Below, piece by piece: positions 27,041 to 41,514 of a DNA stretch of 64,000 nt. The stretch is from Ceratopteris richardii (lineage: Eukaryota; Streptophyta; Polypodiopsida; Polypodiales; Pteridaceae): NCBI GenBank assembly GCA_020310875.1, contig CM035423.1, positions 144,249,337 through 144,313,336 of the forward strand. The letters run 5' to 3'. Position numbers and translations under genes: made by a program. The notes below the pieces were generated by a model. The model was not told the DNA's origin. It saw only the letters and a program-made list of their open reading frames with translations, and ran no database searches. Every line of letters begins with the position of its first letter. Within the stretch, counting starts at the first letter, position 1.

Positions 27041-29058
27041 CACAGTCTGGTTAGCCCTGATGTTGTTTTTGTGCAAGATGTTATTCAGCCATTCCTTTCA
27101 TGTACTAAGGAGACATTTATTAGCTCCAAAGACATGTATGATACTTTGCTACCTCTTTTCACACGTGGAGAGTCTAGTGCTGGTCTTAATGAGGCAACTT
27201 CTCAACCTTTGCAGGTTTCATGTGATGATGCAGATTCATTCCATTTCTGATGCAGATTTACATGATGCACTTATTGATGAGAGAGATGATATTGAGCAGG
27301 CATGAACTATGCAAAAATGGCTGGTGTAGATCTTGTGTGACAGCAAATTAGATGCACCTTTGTCATATTGTACTCAATCAGGCTCTCATAGTGCCTCTTT
27401 TGCATCAGAATGCTATGCTATGGCTGCATCTAGTCTCTGTGATGAGACTGAGCCTGTTTCATTTGATGAAGCACAAAATTCCAAAAATTGGATGGCTGCT
27501 ATGCAATCTGAATATGATGCAATAGTGAAGAATGGTACTTGGTCTTTATGTGACTTGCCTCCTAGCAAGAAGGCCATTGGCACTAAGTGGGTATACAAGC
27601 TAAAGCATAAACCTGATGGTACAGTTGACAGGTATAAGGCTAGGCTTGTTGGCAAGGGTTATGCACAGGAAAGAGGCATCGATTTTGATGAGACCTTTGC
27701 ACCTACATGCCGTAGGACTACTGTTCAGAGCATATGTGCACGTGCAGCCCATCATGGTTGGAATGTACATCAGTTGGGCATTAAAATTGCATTTCTGAAT
27801 GTTGACTTGCATGAAGAAGTGTATGTTTTCGAGCCCCATGGCTTTTTGTAGAAAGGGCATGAAAACCAGTTGTGCAGGTTAAAGAAGGCATTATATGGTT
27901 TAAAGCAAGCACCACATGCTTGGTATGAGAAGATACATGCCTATCTGATTGCACATGGTTTTGAGAACAATCAAACTGAAAGCACGTTATATGTTAAGCG
28001 TGCTAATGATGTGCTTCTGATCATTGTTGTCTATGTTGATGACATGTTGCTCACTCGTCCTATTGAGAAGCATATTGCTGATTTTAAGGTTGATTTGCGT
28101 GCCTCATTTGAGATTTCTGATTTGGGACATTTGCATCACTATTTGGGCATTCAGTTTATGCAAGTTGATGGTGGAATGGCTTTGTGTCAAACAAAATATA
28201 TTGACACATTAATGCAGCATTTTGGCCTTGAAGACTGTAAGCCTATTGCCACTCTTATGGAGACAGGTTTATGATTGAGTCTTCATGATGCTAGAGATGC
28301 ATTTGATGTTGTTCTCTATCACGAGGCTATTGGATGCTTGATTTACTTATGCATTACTCGGCCAAGTATTCAGTTTGTTGTCTCATAGATGAGCAGGTTT
28401 ATGCGTTGACCAGGAGTCAAGCATTGGCAGGCGGTTAAGCGCATCTTTCGCTATTTGAGTGGTACTCGGCTACGTGGGTTGTTTTATCCCAAGGGGGGAT
28501 CACTACCGCTAGATTTGGCTTTTTTTTTACTCTGATTAGGCTGGTTGCTATGACACTGGTGTGTCCACTAGTGGCTTTTGCTTCATGCTTGGTAGCTCAT
28601 GTATATCTTGGTTGAGCAAGAAGCAGCCTACTGTGGCCACTTCTAGTTGTAAGGTTGAGTATAGGGCAGCTTTCACAATGACTGTTGAGTGTGTGTGGCT
28701 CAGACGCCTTATGGTTGATTTGGGTGTTGGTCAGTCTTCTACCACAACCATCTACACAGATAGTTAGAGCACATTGGCAGTTGTGAGGAACCCTATGTTC
28801 CATGCTCGCACTAAGCACATTGAGGTGCATTATCATTATGTCAAGGAGAGGTTCTCTGCTGGGGAGATCAGCTTGGCATATGTGCCCACATAGGAGAAAA
28901 TTGCAAACCTTTCACGGAAGCTCTTCTTAGGGAGAAGTTTGAAGCTTTCCGCAAAGCTTTGGGCTTACTTCCTTTTGTGGAGTGATTTCCACATAGCTTG
29001 GTAGTTCCTTGTACATGAGTGCCAGCTCCTTGTTCACCGCATCAAACCTAGGGGGGAG

Positions 29059-29285
29059 TTGTTGATATATTTAGGTAGTGATGTGTGTGAACACACTAGG
29101 ACTGTGGGGGCACTTTTTTCCCTCCTTAGGAGGTTTTGTTTTTCCAGCTTGTATATATGCCTATTGCCCTAATGGGCTACTTATCATTGTACATTCTCTA
29201 GTAATACATTTAGTATTGTTGTGCTCCAAGCTTCTTCTCCTTCCTTGTGCTGTTTGCGTGCTTCCGCAGACGTCTATCTCCAACA
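29059..29285 (+). repeat. 3' LTR of the copia element
   Basis: Partner of 24,043-24,273, preceded by a purine run. Confidence 0.85.
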
Positions 29286-29299
29286 ATAATAAAGGTAAT

Positions 29300-32040
29300 A
29301 TAGAGAAATGGTAGTGTACAAAACAACCTAGCAAAAAAAATAAACAAAAATTAGTACGTACAAGTGTTTGATTCAAAAATCCTCTAGTCTAGCATCCTCT
29401 TGCAGATCCGATGCACCGAAAATATCGATCTCTATATTGATGACTTCTAAATCGCTTGTTATGTTGTTTTCTTCGTGATCATCGTCTATTGCTTTGTCCT
29501 ATATTTCATCTTCTTCAATGGCCTCTTCTTCTTGAAAAATGATCTCTTCCTCCTCGACTATCGAATGAATCTCTGAGTCCACTACAAACTTTCTTCAACA
29601 TCTATGTTCTCATAAAATTTTCTACTACGTGGGGCGACTTGTAAAACAAATAGCCACTCTGGTTCTTTTGAATCTAGTATAAAAACAACTTGCTCACAGT
29701 GTTCGGGAAGTACAAATGTATCTCTTTCATCCGTCCATAATTTTGTGGAGTCGACTTGAAGATAACCACTTTTATCTTGCCTCACTGATGCGTTTCTTCC
29801 AGAGGTGACTACTTTGAACCATTTCACATAAAAAACAAAGTAATCAAACTTCCTAGAAGATAGTTTCAAGATATCTTGAATCACACCACAATAATCTAGT
29901 TGGCCTTCTTGAGCATAATCATCTCTTGCACTTGCTCTACTTTTTTGCAAAAAGTTCACCATCACCCCACTATCAAAAGTAGACCTATTTTTATCGATTC
30001 ATGCGATCCAAAAGTGTCATCCATGAGACCATAGTGCACCATATTTAGTATAATCCCAATCACATCCCTTTGCGAGTTTTTCTTCTTCTTCAAAGACATC
30101 TTCACCCGCTGCCTTTGCTTGTGAAACCGTTGTATCTAGCCATCTGCTCGTTGGAAAAGATGGAAGAGGTCGAAGACTTTCTGGAAGAGGCAAAAATGAA
30201 GTGGAACGATTCCTTCGAAACAGAGCTCTTTCCTTTGCGTTGGTCTCCTTGGCAAGCTCATAATTTTCTAACCACTTCTGCATAGGCTCAGAGTTAACTA
30301 TGCAAAACTTCATTGCCTTCTCTCTGAAAGCTGCATCCATTTTTCTTTGCAATCCTTTACATTGTGGTTCATCACCTACGAGACGAACATCTTCATCATT
30401 GCTCCATAAGGGAGACATTTCGGGATCTGACATACATAGAAACTCAGTTATGAATACAAGAGACTCTTGTACAAGCCATCTCTCTACCATGCTACCCTCT
30501 TGACGTGCTGTCTGTCGAACAAACCCTTTTAATGTCTTCATAAAGTGCTCTAAGAAGAACATCCATCGACTATGGAGAGTTCTTGATATTGCAACTTCAT
30601 CTACCACATGAACTAGTAAATGAAGTTGAATAGTGAGAATACTTGTGGGAAAGTATTTCTCTGCCATACAAACAGCCTCGATAGCATTGAGCTTTGCACT
30701 CTGTATGCTATCTCTATTTATCTCTTTAGAAGAGATCCACCATACTAAAGAATGCGCAGTTCTTCCACAAGTGGTGCAAGATATACATCCATGTTTTTTA
30801 CCTTATCCTTATGTGGTACAATAAGAGCTAATAATAAATGACCTTTCTTTGTGGCAAGTCATGGTGGGATGTTATAATTGACCAAACATACAGGCCATGT
30901 GCTCCATGAATAGCTGCGTAAACCAAATGGATTTACTCCATCCATAGCTAGGCCTAGACGTATGGACCGAGGCTCACTAGCAAACTCTATCCACTTACTA
31001 TCTATGTGCTTCCAAGCATCGGAGTCAGCAAGCACTCGCATTACACCATCTGTAGACCTGCTCTTTGTATGTCGTGTCATTAATTGAGCTATAGATTTGC
31101 ATATAAACATGTTCTTAATTCATGGAATAATAGGAAAGTGACGAAGAACCTTTGTCGGGATTGCTTCGCCTACAAGGTCTTCTCTAAATCTATTTGCTCC
31201 ACACTTTGGACATACATGGAGATGCTCATACTCATTCTGAAAGAGGATGCAATCATTCGAACAAGCATGAATCTTAGTATAATCCATTCCAATGGACTGT
31301 AAAAGTTTTTTTGCATCTCCATGTGTTGGAGGTATATCATTGCCCTCTGGAAAAAATGGATCTATAATAAGCCTGCAATAAGCAATTACAACGATATTAG
31401 TAAATAAGTTATTTTGATACAACAATGAAAGTTGATCTCAAATCCACTTACCTGAACAATTCAGTGACACTACTATCTGACCATCCATTAATGGATTGCA
31501 GATTGAGCATCACGAGTGACACACGTAGTACATATATCTTTGCTACATTGTAAAGTGGTAAACGAGTTAGTCTTCACATGTTTTCATATTCTTTATCGAC
31601 TTCTGATCGTGGAGATTCTATTGTGTCCATGAAACTATCGACATCTTCTCCACCATCATGATCTTCGTCCATCTCATAAAATGCGTCGAGCATTTCTTCC
31701 ATATGTTCATTCCGTGTAATGCTATTACTACTTGCTTGTACGTCTAACTCCTTTTTTGTTCTCTTTTGTCCATGAGAGGTTATCGATGCAATGTCATTTG
31801 GGTCCATCTGCTCACCTGAGGGACCATGCGAATGGTAGCATAGGTTTTCTAGTCTTCTTTTATCAAAGGATCCATACTCTCTAACATGTGTAGTAAAAAT
31901 CCATCGTTTTTGATAAATTTGATACTTCCACTGAGTGCAAGGACATGCCATTCTCTCTTCTGGATCCAAACTAGCCATCTGATACAATATGGACATTTTA
32001 GAGCATTTGATTTTTTTATGAAACCTAAAAATCATACTCC
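29300..32040 (-). pseudogene. Decayed CACTA (En/Spm) transposase gene
   Basis: On the reverse strand: a Cys-containing N-terminal segment and acidic linker (32,035-31,574), the start of the TNP2-type transposase (31,372-30,860: IGMDYTKIHACSNDCILF, CPKCGANRF, AMDGVNPFG, then NYNIPP), DUF4218 (30,667-30,017: LHLLVHVVDE, MKTLKGFVR) and DUF4216 (29,965-29,582: FDYFVFYVKWFKV), then an acidic tail to about 29,400. A 79-bp intron with consensus ends (GTAAGT...TTGCAG, 31,451-31,373) separates the first two parts in frame. The middle of TNP2, including its catalytic core, and the start of DUF4218 are missing near 30,720; a frameshift lies near 29,590 and a stop at about 31,572. Full-length TNP2 proteins of this layout exceed 900 residues. 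No CACTA end remains on either side. Confidence 0.85.
31373..31451 (-). other. Intron of the CACTA transposase gene
   Basis: Reverse-strand donor CAG|GTAAGTGG and acceptor TTGCAG|GC; removal joins SVTELFR to LIIDPFFPEGND, matching the usual family text. Confidence 0.75.
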
Positions 32041-34110
<2,070 letters not shown>

Positions 34111-34114
34111 ACTA

Positions 34115-34496
34115 GCTTATGTGTGTGTATATGTGTGCATGTGTGTGTGTGAATGTATGCATGTGTGTATGTGTGTATGTGTGTATGTGTGTATGTGTGT
34201 ATGTGTGTATGTGTGTATGTGTGTATGTGTGTCTGTGTATGCATGTGTGAGTATATGTGTATGTGTGTGTATGTATACATGTGTGTGTATGCATTCATGT
34301 GTGTGTGCATACATGTGTGTATGTATGTGTGTCTGTGTGCATGTGTGTGTATGCATGCATGTGTGTATATGTGTGTGTATGTATGCATGCATGCGTGTAT
34401 ATGTGTGTATGTATGCATGTGTGTACATATGTGTGTGTATGTATGCATGTGTGTACATGTGTGTGTGTGTATGTATGCATGTATGTATATGTGTAT
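34115..34496. repeat. (TATG/TGTG)n microsatellite
   Basis: About 380 bp of TGTATG and TGTGTG words, ending exactly where the copia LTR starts. Met/Cys/Val and His/Thr frames here are artefacts. Confidence 0.9.
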
Positions 34497-35564
34497 TGTT
34501 GGAGCAAGTCTATGACAAGCCTAAGTATTGGCTTGAGTCCCACAAAGTCATAGAAGAAGCCTTAAAATGAAGACTATGTAAAGTTCACTTGTGAACTACC
34601 TCTTGTAACTTTTGAAGAGTTTACTTAATGTAAAAGAGCTGAGCTTTATGCCATATCAAGGTGTGATTACAAGGCACACATATGTATCAGTAAGTCATTG
34701 TATTGTACAAGCAATCTACTTCATTTTCATGATCATTTGAGTCCATAGTTCCATGTTCTTGTGAAGTATACTACTCACTGCCATATCTCTCAGTTTTCTC
34801 AGTCAGATTGCAGAGATTGTTTCTCTGAGCTTGGTGCATCATTTTCCGTGATTTAACTTGGTAAAGTTAGCTCTAAAAATTTACTATATGCGCACAAAGT
34901 TTCATTTCATTTGGATGTTGCAATTTTCAGTTATGTTCAATTGAAGTCAACAATGTCTGTTCATCTTCACTTCTCTGTCAGGTACCCGATTGTTATTACT
35001 CATCTTGTCAGAGCCATTTCTCAGTGGTTACTTATCCAAATTCAATGATTTAAATCTTGCTGACTTCATCTTACTGTCTAGTATAACCATGCAAATTTTC
35101 ATAATCATTGGATTCCTACATTTTGAGTTATGTTTATTTTGCTGCTCACTATCTCAAACTGTAGCAGCCCGTGAAAATCGGGATGATGTCATCACTTGTT
35201 AAAACTCATTCTCAGTGTGTGGTTTATTATTTTTTATGAGATTACTCTTGAAAGTTATCTCTTTAAGTTAACTAGACTTCCCCAAGAGGAATTAAGCTAA
35301 TTTCTGTTGTGCTCAGAGAACTATGCAAAACACTGGACAGGTGTATGAACGAAAATAGCACGTTTTTCACCTCTGAGCTAAGTCCAACTTATCTGTTAGA
35401 TCTATCTTTTTTAGAGTGATCTTTCAAAGTACATAGGGTGTCTAATACATCCATTGGCAAGCTAAAAGGGCCCACCATATACTCCTGGAGTTCATTTGGC
35501 TGGTGTAGATCAAGGATTTTGCAACACCTCTTCATCTTCAAGCACATACCTATCCATCTCTTCA
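34497..35564 (+). repeat. Long copia 5' LTR
   Basis: Bounded by TGTTGGAGC and TCTTCA, with a primer site three bases downstream. Its start abuts a microsatellite, so the target duplication cannot be judged. Confidence 0.8.
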
Positions 35565-36955
35565 GAGTGGTATCAGAGCAAGGTTGGACAACATGGCAGA
35601 TGGATTTCCTTCATCAATTGATAAATTGGACAGAGGTAACTACTCAGCTTGGTCATTAAGAATGGAAGCTTATCTCCAAGGTAGAAGTTTATATGGTTAT
35701 GTGGCTGGAGATGAAGTTATGCCAAGTTTCAGGAACAAAAGTCAACCAACACAAGAAGAGCAAGAAAGATTAAGCACATGGTGCTCCAACGATGCACTTG
35801 CAAGGTCTTATCTCCTCAACTCTATCTCAGATTTTTTTTTGCCTCACATTAGAAGTTGTAAGACATCTCAGGAAGTGTGGGATGCACTTGAAGCTTTCTT
35901 TTCTTCAAGTACTAAAGCTAGGAAGCATCAACTATGGCTGGATTTCACAATTCTCAAGAAGTCTCCCAAACAAAATGTGACTGATTTTGTCACAAAGCTC
36001 AAGGACATAGCAGATCAGTTGGGAAGCATTGGAGAGGTAATAGATGAAGAGCAAATTGTAAGGCAGGTCATCAATGGCTTGAAGCCAGATGACAAGTGGG
36101 AAGCATTCACCACAGCTATGGATTTGTACATGGACATGCATGTACCTGATTTCAATACACTCATTGGACAACTACTTACCCAAGAGGAAAATCTTATCAA
36201 AAATGGAGAAAGCTCTAAAGGTAATCAATCTTCAGCTTTATACACTGATAAAAGCAAGTCCAAAGATAACAAAGGAAAGGCAAAGAAAGTGGATGATGAA
36301 GCAGGTACATATCAAGGTAACTATGCAGGTAGAGGAAGAAATGGCAGAGGTAGAGGAAGAGGAGGTAGACAAGGCAGGGGGAGATCCCAAGACTCCAACC
36401 CATGTTCTATTTGTGGACTAACTAATCATACAACTGAAAATTGCTTTAGGAATTCTAGGAATCAAAGAGGAAGAGGATTCAATAGAGGAAGTTATGGCTA
36501 CTCAAGACGAAGGTTCAACAACTACCATGGCAACTACAACAACTACAATTATTCAAACTATCAAGGAGGCTACAAAGGAAGGAGAGACTTCAATAACTAC
36601 ACAGAAGACTCAAACAAAGAGGATTCATTATTGATCATGAACATGGCTATGCCACAAGGTAAATCTGATGAGTATGTTTTCTACATAGATTCAGGTTGTT
36701 CAAATCATGTGGTAGGAAATGTGGCACTCCTATCAGATTTAGAAGATCCAAGGAATAGGCATGAGGTACAAACAAGAGATGATACAAAACATCTTGTGGA
36801 GAAAATAGGCAATGTCAAAGCACCTGATGGAAACATCAACCTACTTACTAAGGTACTCTATGTCCCTACCATTACAAAGAATTTGATAAGTGTTGGGCAG
36901 ATAGTAGAGAAAGGGTTGCAAGTCAAGTTCACAAAGGCAGGAGCATTTGTTGAAG
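34497..36955 (+). mobile_element. Ty1/copia 5' part: LTR, gag, protease
   Basis: A long LTR of about 1,068 bp (34,497-35,564, TGTTGGAGCA...TCTTCA) is followed by the primer site TGGTATCAGAGC (35,568-35,579) and a frame with its ATG at 35,593. That frame carries a gag domain, a Gly/Arg-rich stretch (GRGRGRGGRQGRGR), a zinc knuckle (CSICGLTNHTTENC), an Asn/Tyr-rich linker, and a protease start (FYIDSGCSNHVV). The frame is open for roughly 450 codons, suggesting a fairly young copy. It stops being this family at about 36,955, where a different copia begins, and no matching 3' LTR is in the window, so it is not whole. Confidence 0.85.
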
Positions 36956-36957
36956 AT

Positions 36958-38815
36958 CCAAGCCTATGTCTTCCAGTCCTTCTCTTAATGCTTCCTCTAC
37001 ACCCAAAGAAATGTCTTCAACTACATCTAATTCAAAGAAAGGGGTATGCCATTAATATAACAAAACAGGTCATTTCATAGTAGAATGTAGAACAAGGGTT
37101 TTTAATGAGAAGAAGAATCACATCAAGTAATAGTGTTGAAGATGAATCAAAACCAACATCTTCAAATAAAGGATCTTAGGCATGTGTTAGAGTTGAAGAA
37201 ATAGCTTTTGATCAAGCAGCATTATATGCAATCTTTGATAATTCTTGAATTTTTTATTTTGGAGCTACTAAGCATATGACAGGTTGGTTTCTCCACAAAC
37301 AAATCAATAGAGCTAAAAGTGTGCTTGGACTACCAAATATCTGAAAGCAACACATGATATACAAGTGTAATGCATGTTAATTGGGAAAATCACACAGGTA
37401 ACCATTCATCAAGAAAGGATACATACATGGAGACTTTTTGGAGCTTGTCCACACAAATGTTTGGGGACAAAGAGGATTAAGGTATTATGTGGCATTTATA
37501 GTTGATTGTAGTAGATGGACTATTGTATACTTTATGAAGCATAAGTATGAAGTGTTCTCATGTTCTAAGCAGTTTTTAGCTCTTGTGGAGAATCAAACAG
37601 GTAAAACCCTTAAAAGACTGAGGTCGGATGGAGGGGGAGAATACTTCTGCCATGAATTTGACTCCTACTTGCAAGATAGATGAATCAAGAGGGAGATTAC
37701 TACTAGGTACACACTTGAACGAAATGGAGTAGCAGAGAGAAGGAATATGACCATTTTTGAAGTAAAGAAGTTACCAAATTACTTCTGGGTGGAGGCAATG
37801 TCCACTACCACATATTTGATAAACATATTATCTTCAAAAGCTTTCGATGGGATGATCACTAATGAAGCTAAGAACAGAATGAGACCAAGGTTGGATCTTT
37901 GCATGATATTTGTGTGCATTGGATATACAGACATACCATCTCAAATCAAAGGTAAAATAGACCCTAAGGGAAAGAAGTGTGTGTTTATAGGCTATGATCT
38001 CAATAAAAAATGTTATAGACTATATAATCCTAGAAACAAATGTTTTATTGTCGGTTGAGATGTTTTGTTTGATGAGAAAAAGTCATGGTTTGAAGGTGAT
38101 TGCGAGAAAATCAAGCTACTATATGATTTGGAACAAGATTTTCAAGCACTCTCAAGTAAGAGCACACATACACTTGAAGCATCAAGTGATTACGAAGATA
38201 ATCAAAAGACTCCTAGGAAGGAAGCCAATTCATAAAAGGGCAAGGCCAAGATGCAAGAGTTGAGTGATTTTGTAGAAGCCTCTCACGAAACCATCAGAAG
38301 ACCTGCTAGGGAGAAGAAGAAGAAGAAGAACAAGAAGCGAGAGATGTATGGCTATGATACATCTCTAGTGACTAAACATTCTATCTATTTAGCACAAAAA
38401 ATAAATTCTAAAGAGCCCTCATCTTATGAGGCAAAGAAGAAACCAGAAAGGATGAATGCTATGGAAGAAGAAATAAAAGCCTTGAAGGAGAATCATACTT
38501 AGGAATTGGTGCCCAAGACTTTCTCAATGAAGATCATTAGATATAAATGGATATACAAATTGAAGGACTATGATGGAACCATGAGCAGATACAAAGATAG
38601 ACTTGTGGCTAAATGGTATGCTCAAAACCAAGGATTCAACTATGAGGATACCTTTTCACTTGTGGCAAAGATGCCAACAATCAGAGTGCTTATGCGCATT
38701 ATAGCTGCCAAGAATTATAGGATCTATCAAATGCATGTGAGGAATGCATTTCTGAATGGATGGATATCTGATAAGGTTTATATGGCTAACCCCCTAGGTT
38801 TGAAGATTCACATTC
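36958..38815 (+). mobile_element. Second Ty1/copia fragment, joined head to tail
   Basis: It begins with a fresh gag zinc knuckle and a second protease-like GATKHMTG text (near 37,260), although the preceding fragment already supplied both. It continues through integrase (LVHTNVWG, RSDGGGEYF, ERNGVAERRN; 37,438-38,058) and the start of reverse transcriptase (WIYKLKD; to about 38,815). The repeated domain order shows it is a different element from 34,497-36,955. It is truncated at both ends, with several breaks. Confidence 0.75.
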
Positions 38816-40250
38816 TCACTAAAAGTGAGAGAAGTGATGATATACTCACCATTTGAGAGATCATGAGATGTACACATATCATCAATAAATTTAAAAGCTT
38901 CACCAATTTCGGCTAGTGTTGAATTTGATACCAATTTTTCTTGATTCTTGGCTTATATAAGGCATTTGCCAGTGTGAACGTATAACCATCACTAGTAGGA
39001 ACAGTGATCTTTTTAGCTCCCATGGCATGATAAGAGGAGTTGTTAGTACATGTCACTTTATTCATTGTAGAAGTAGGCTCAAGTGAAGTGAAGACAACTA
39101 TGTTGCAAAGTAATATATTTGATTGTGTAACTATCAAATGGGAAACCTTGGAATCTACTACAAGCGTACACCTCATGAGAAGATGGGTCATAACTACAAT
39201 GACTATATGAAATACCATTACAAACATTATGCACTAGTGAACTATCTTGTAAGTTTTCATCTACAAAAATCAATTGCCTTTCAAATGCTTTATCTTTGTT
39301 AGAAAAGTATCCATCGAATCTCCTTCATTTGTATGCTCACAGGCTCCAATTATTCTCACTCTCCAATTTTTATCAGTCTTCAATTGTTCTCAAAGGTATG
39401 CAACATGAGCCTCATTTATTTTATGATATAGTGTGGTAAGAGTATCCTAAGAATTTATTTTGCTATTTTGCATTACCGAATGTGAGGGATAATGTTACAT
39501 GTGTGTGTGCATCTCTATCATGCCAACGAAGTTGCCCCATAGTAGGTCCAATAGAAACCATAAAGAGACCAGGAAATTGAAGATCATCATCATCAACATA
39601 ACTTGGATAATCGACTATCACTATATTTGTAGTTCTTGAAGGAAAGATTTCAACACCTTTCACAATATACGAGAAACCTTTTACTACCGATACATAATGC
39701 ATTATGTATGTCCACAATGGGTAATTAGAACCATCAAAATTATCCTCAAAACCGACATATATAATATTCCATTGGTTTTATCCATGGTCGATGAATATAT
39801 ATTCCAATGTAAATAATTAATTTTCTCTCAAAAGTTTGAACAAGAATACCCAATGAGGCTTTGCTAAGTCTAAAGTTAATTTTGAGACATTTGTAAGGGT
39901 GAACCAAAACATGTATATATGTTTGTCACAAAAGGATAAAATTACTTACATAGTCACTATGATAATACACTTTTAGAGGTTGAAATGAATTCAAATCAAA
40001 ATTTCAATACCACACAACAAAGTTGTTCTAAGTTACTAATGACGTCGAGTATGCTCACAATTTTCATGTGATTATGAGACTATGAACAAAGGGTATTTAT
40101 GATACACTCAAGAAAGCAACAACTTTCCTAATACCAATTCTTGGAGTTCAAGGATTGTAGAAGCATGTAAACAACATAAGGAAGAAGAGGAAGCTTGGAG
40201 CAGAACACAACCATTGTATTACCAAGTGAAGGTACAAAAGATGAATGATG
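38816..40250 (-). mobile_element. Ty1/copia fragment with partial LTR, same family as 24-29 kb
   Basis: Reverse-strand order: an LTR remnant (about 40,250-40,138, sharing AAGAAGAGGAAGCTTGGAGC-type text with the LTR at 25,503), a primer-site-like ATTGGTATTAG, a leader similar to 10,130-10,400, a gag start (YPLWTYIMHYV near 39,730) and a protease-region piece (VTCTNNSSYHAMG near 39,060). The central gag is absent. It meets the forward copia fragment at about 38,815. It is broken and old. Confidence 0.65.
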
Positions 40251-40271
40251 TATTATGTTTAAAGAATTATG

Positions 40272-40393
40272 CAAAACACTTTAAAGAATTACTGGAAAAA
40301 GACATTTTTAGATACATAGGAGAAATAGACTTCAAAACACTTTAAAGAATTACTGGAAAAAGACAGTTTTAGATACGTAGGAGAAATAGACTT
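40272..40393 (+). repeat. Tandem duplication, 61-bp unit, two copies
   Basis: Units 40,272-40,332 and 40,333-40,393 begin CAAAACACTTTAAAG and differ at two or three bases. Confidence 0.9.
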
Positions 40394-40505
40394 CAAAACA
40401 TGTACACTAAGAGACAAACACTTGGGAGAGCAAATATAATAAGAAAAGGATTATATTAATCATTTGGGATATACAAAAAGTTCTGTCAACAAGAGAGTAC
40501 AAATA

Positions 40506-41311
40506 TTAAGGGTTATTCCCTCTAATTCTTCTAGCTAGCTCCATATCTTTAGGTTGTTTTGTCACTCTCTTTGCATGGATGGCACATAGGTTAGGGTCCT
40601 CCAACATTGAGATAAGATACACCTCTATAGCTTCTTGGAGGGCTTTAATGGCTATCCCTTGGATACAAAGTCTAGCGCAATAGCTTTGGATCTCTTTCTT
40701 CATAACTCTTGCAAATGACCTTTGTGGAATAAGAAGCTCCACAGACTTTTGATAATGTCGAATCTCTGCAAAGGCTCTGGTTTTCTTTTTGTGCCTTTGT
40801 AGTGCTCTTGCATTTGGGGGGATGTTGGGTTGTGGTCATTGTGGTCTACGATATGGTTAATATTTATTCTTTCTTCTTGGAGCATGCCTAGATGATCCTG
40901 CCTCATCATTCACTTGCTTTGCCCGACTTTGCTCTCTTTCTTCATCTGTTGGTCTTTGTCCTTGTCGTGTAGGGAGTGTCTTGCCTCCTTGTGTTACTCG
41001 ATGGTTCATGTGGATATGATCATGGGTCCATGGTGTCTTGTTAACACTTTCTTCATCAGAGGAACTCTTTGAATTCGATGTTGTCTCCAATACAACTTGT
41101 ATCCATCCTCATTTTTTGGGCCTTGCCTTGAGTGGTGTCCTCTGTGTGGGATCATTATATAATATAGAAGGGGAACATTGCATTTCTTGTGTTACATCTC
41201 TCTCTTGTGAAGCTTCATTCTGCCGTGATGTAATGCTACCAGAGTGTGTCCCTACACATGGCTAGGGTAGACAACATGATCCTTTCTAGTAGTCTGCTTT
41301 GTGCATGCCAT
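40506..41311 (-). pseudogene. Divergent, long-tailed histone H3 variant (CENH3-like), broken
   Basis: The reverse strand starts MACTKQTTRKDH (41,311), close to the canonical H3 start ARTKQTARKS. It ends in an H3 histone fold (40,766-40,509): EIRHYQKSVELLIP, SFARVMKKEI, ALQEAIEVYL, LEDPNLCAIHAKRVT, KDMELARRIRG. After one frameshift near 41,255 the whole stretch stays in one frame, interrupted by TGA (41,111-41,109), TAA (40,859-40,857) and TGA (40,838-40,836). That suggests an intronless or processed origin. About 180 codons precede the fold, against about 50 in H3; the tail is Ser/Gln/Arg-rich. LLIP, F.RVM and KDMELARR lean toward centromeric H3, but loop 1 is one residue shorter than in H3 rather than longer as in most plant CENH3. 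No poly-A was seen downstream. Histone H3 packages DNA in the nucleosome; this copy cannot make a full-length protein unless it is spliced. Confidence 0.75.
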
Positions 41312-41514
41312 TATCTTAGGATGTCAAGTGGTAAAATGAGGAAGTACACATTTATTTATAGCCTTTCACTTAAGAATTGTCCTGTTCACATTTAAATGGA
41401 TAAAAATTAGTTTTAAAACATTAAAAGTATATTCACAAAAACATTGAAAGTTTATTTGAAGTCAAAGGAGTTATTAAAACCCTGAAAAAATAATGCATTT
41501 TAAGAGTTGGGAAA

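Larger units (their letters stand above)
24043..29285 (+). mobile_element. Ty1/copia element with both LTRs, interrupted by a nested copy
   Basis: Two LTRs (24,043-24,273 and 29,059-29,285) begin TGTTGATATATTTAGG and end CTCCAACA. Flanks GTAAT and ATAAT look like a slightly changed 5-bp target duplication. TGGTATCAGAG follows the 5' LTR and a GGGGGGAG purine run precedes the 3' LTR. Inside, gag (about 24,560-25,500) is followed by the reverse-oriented insert at 25,503-27,040, then the end of integrase, reverse transcriptase and RNase H (27,050-28,980). The LTRs are only about 80-85 percent identical by eye, so insertion was long ago. It is broken in roughly ten places and lacks most of integrase. 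Confidence 0.85.

Noticed and set aside
40700-40909. Separate small protein in another frame over the H3 relic
   Set aside because: It overlaps the H3-fold frame and has no recognisable motif. The H3 frame explains the sequence.
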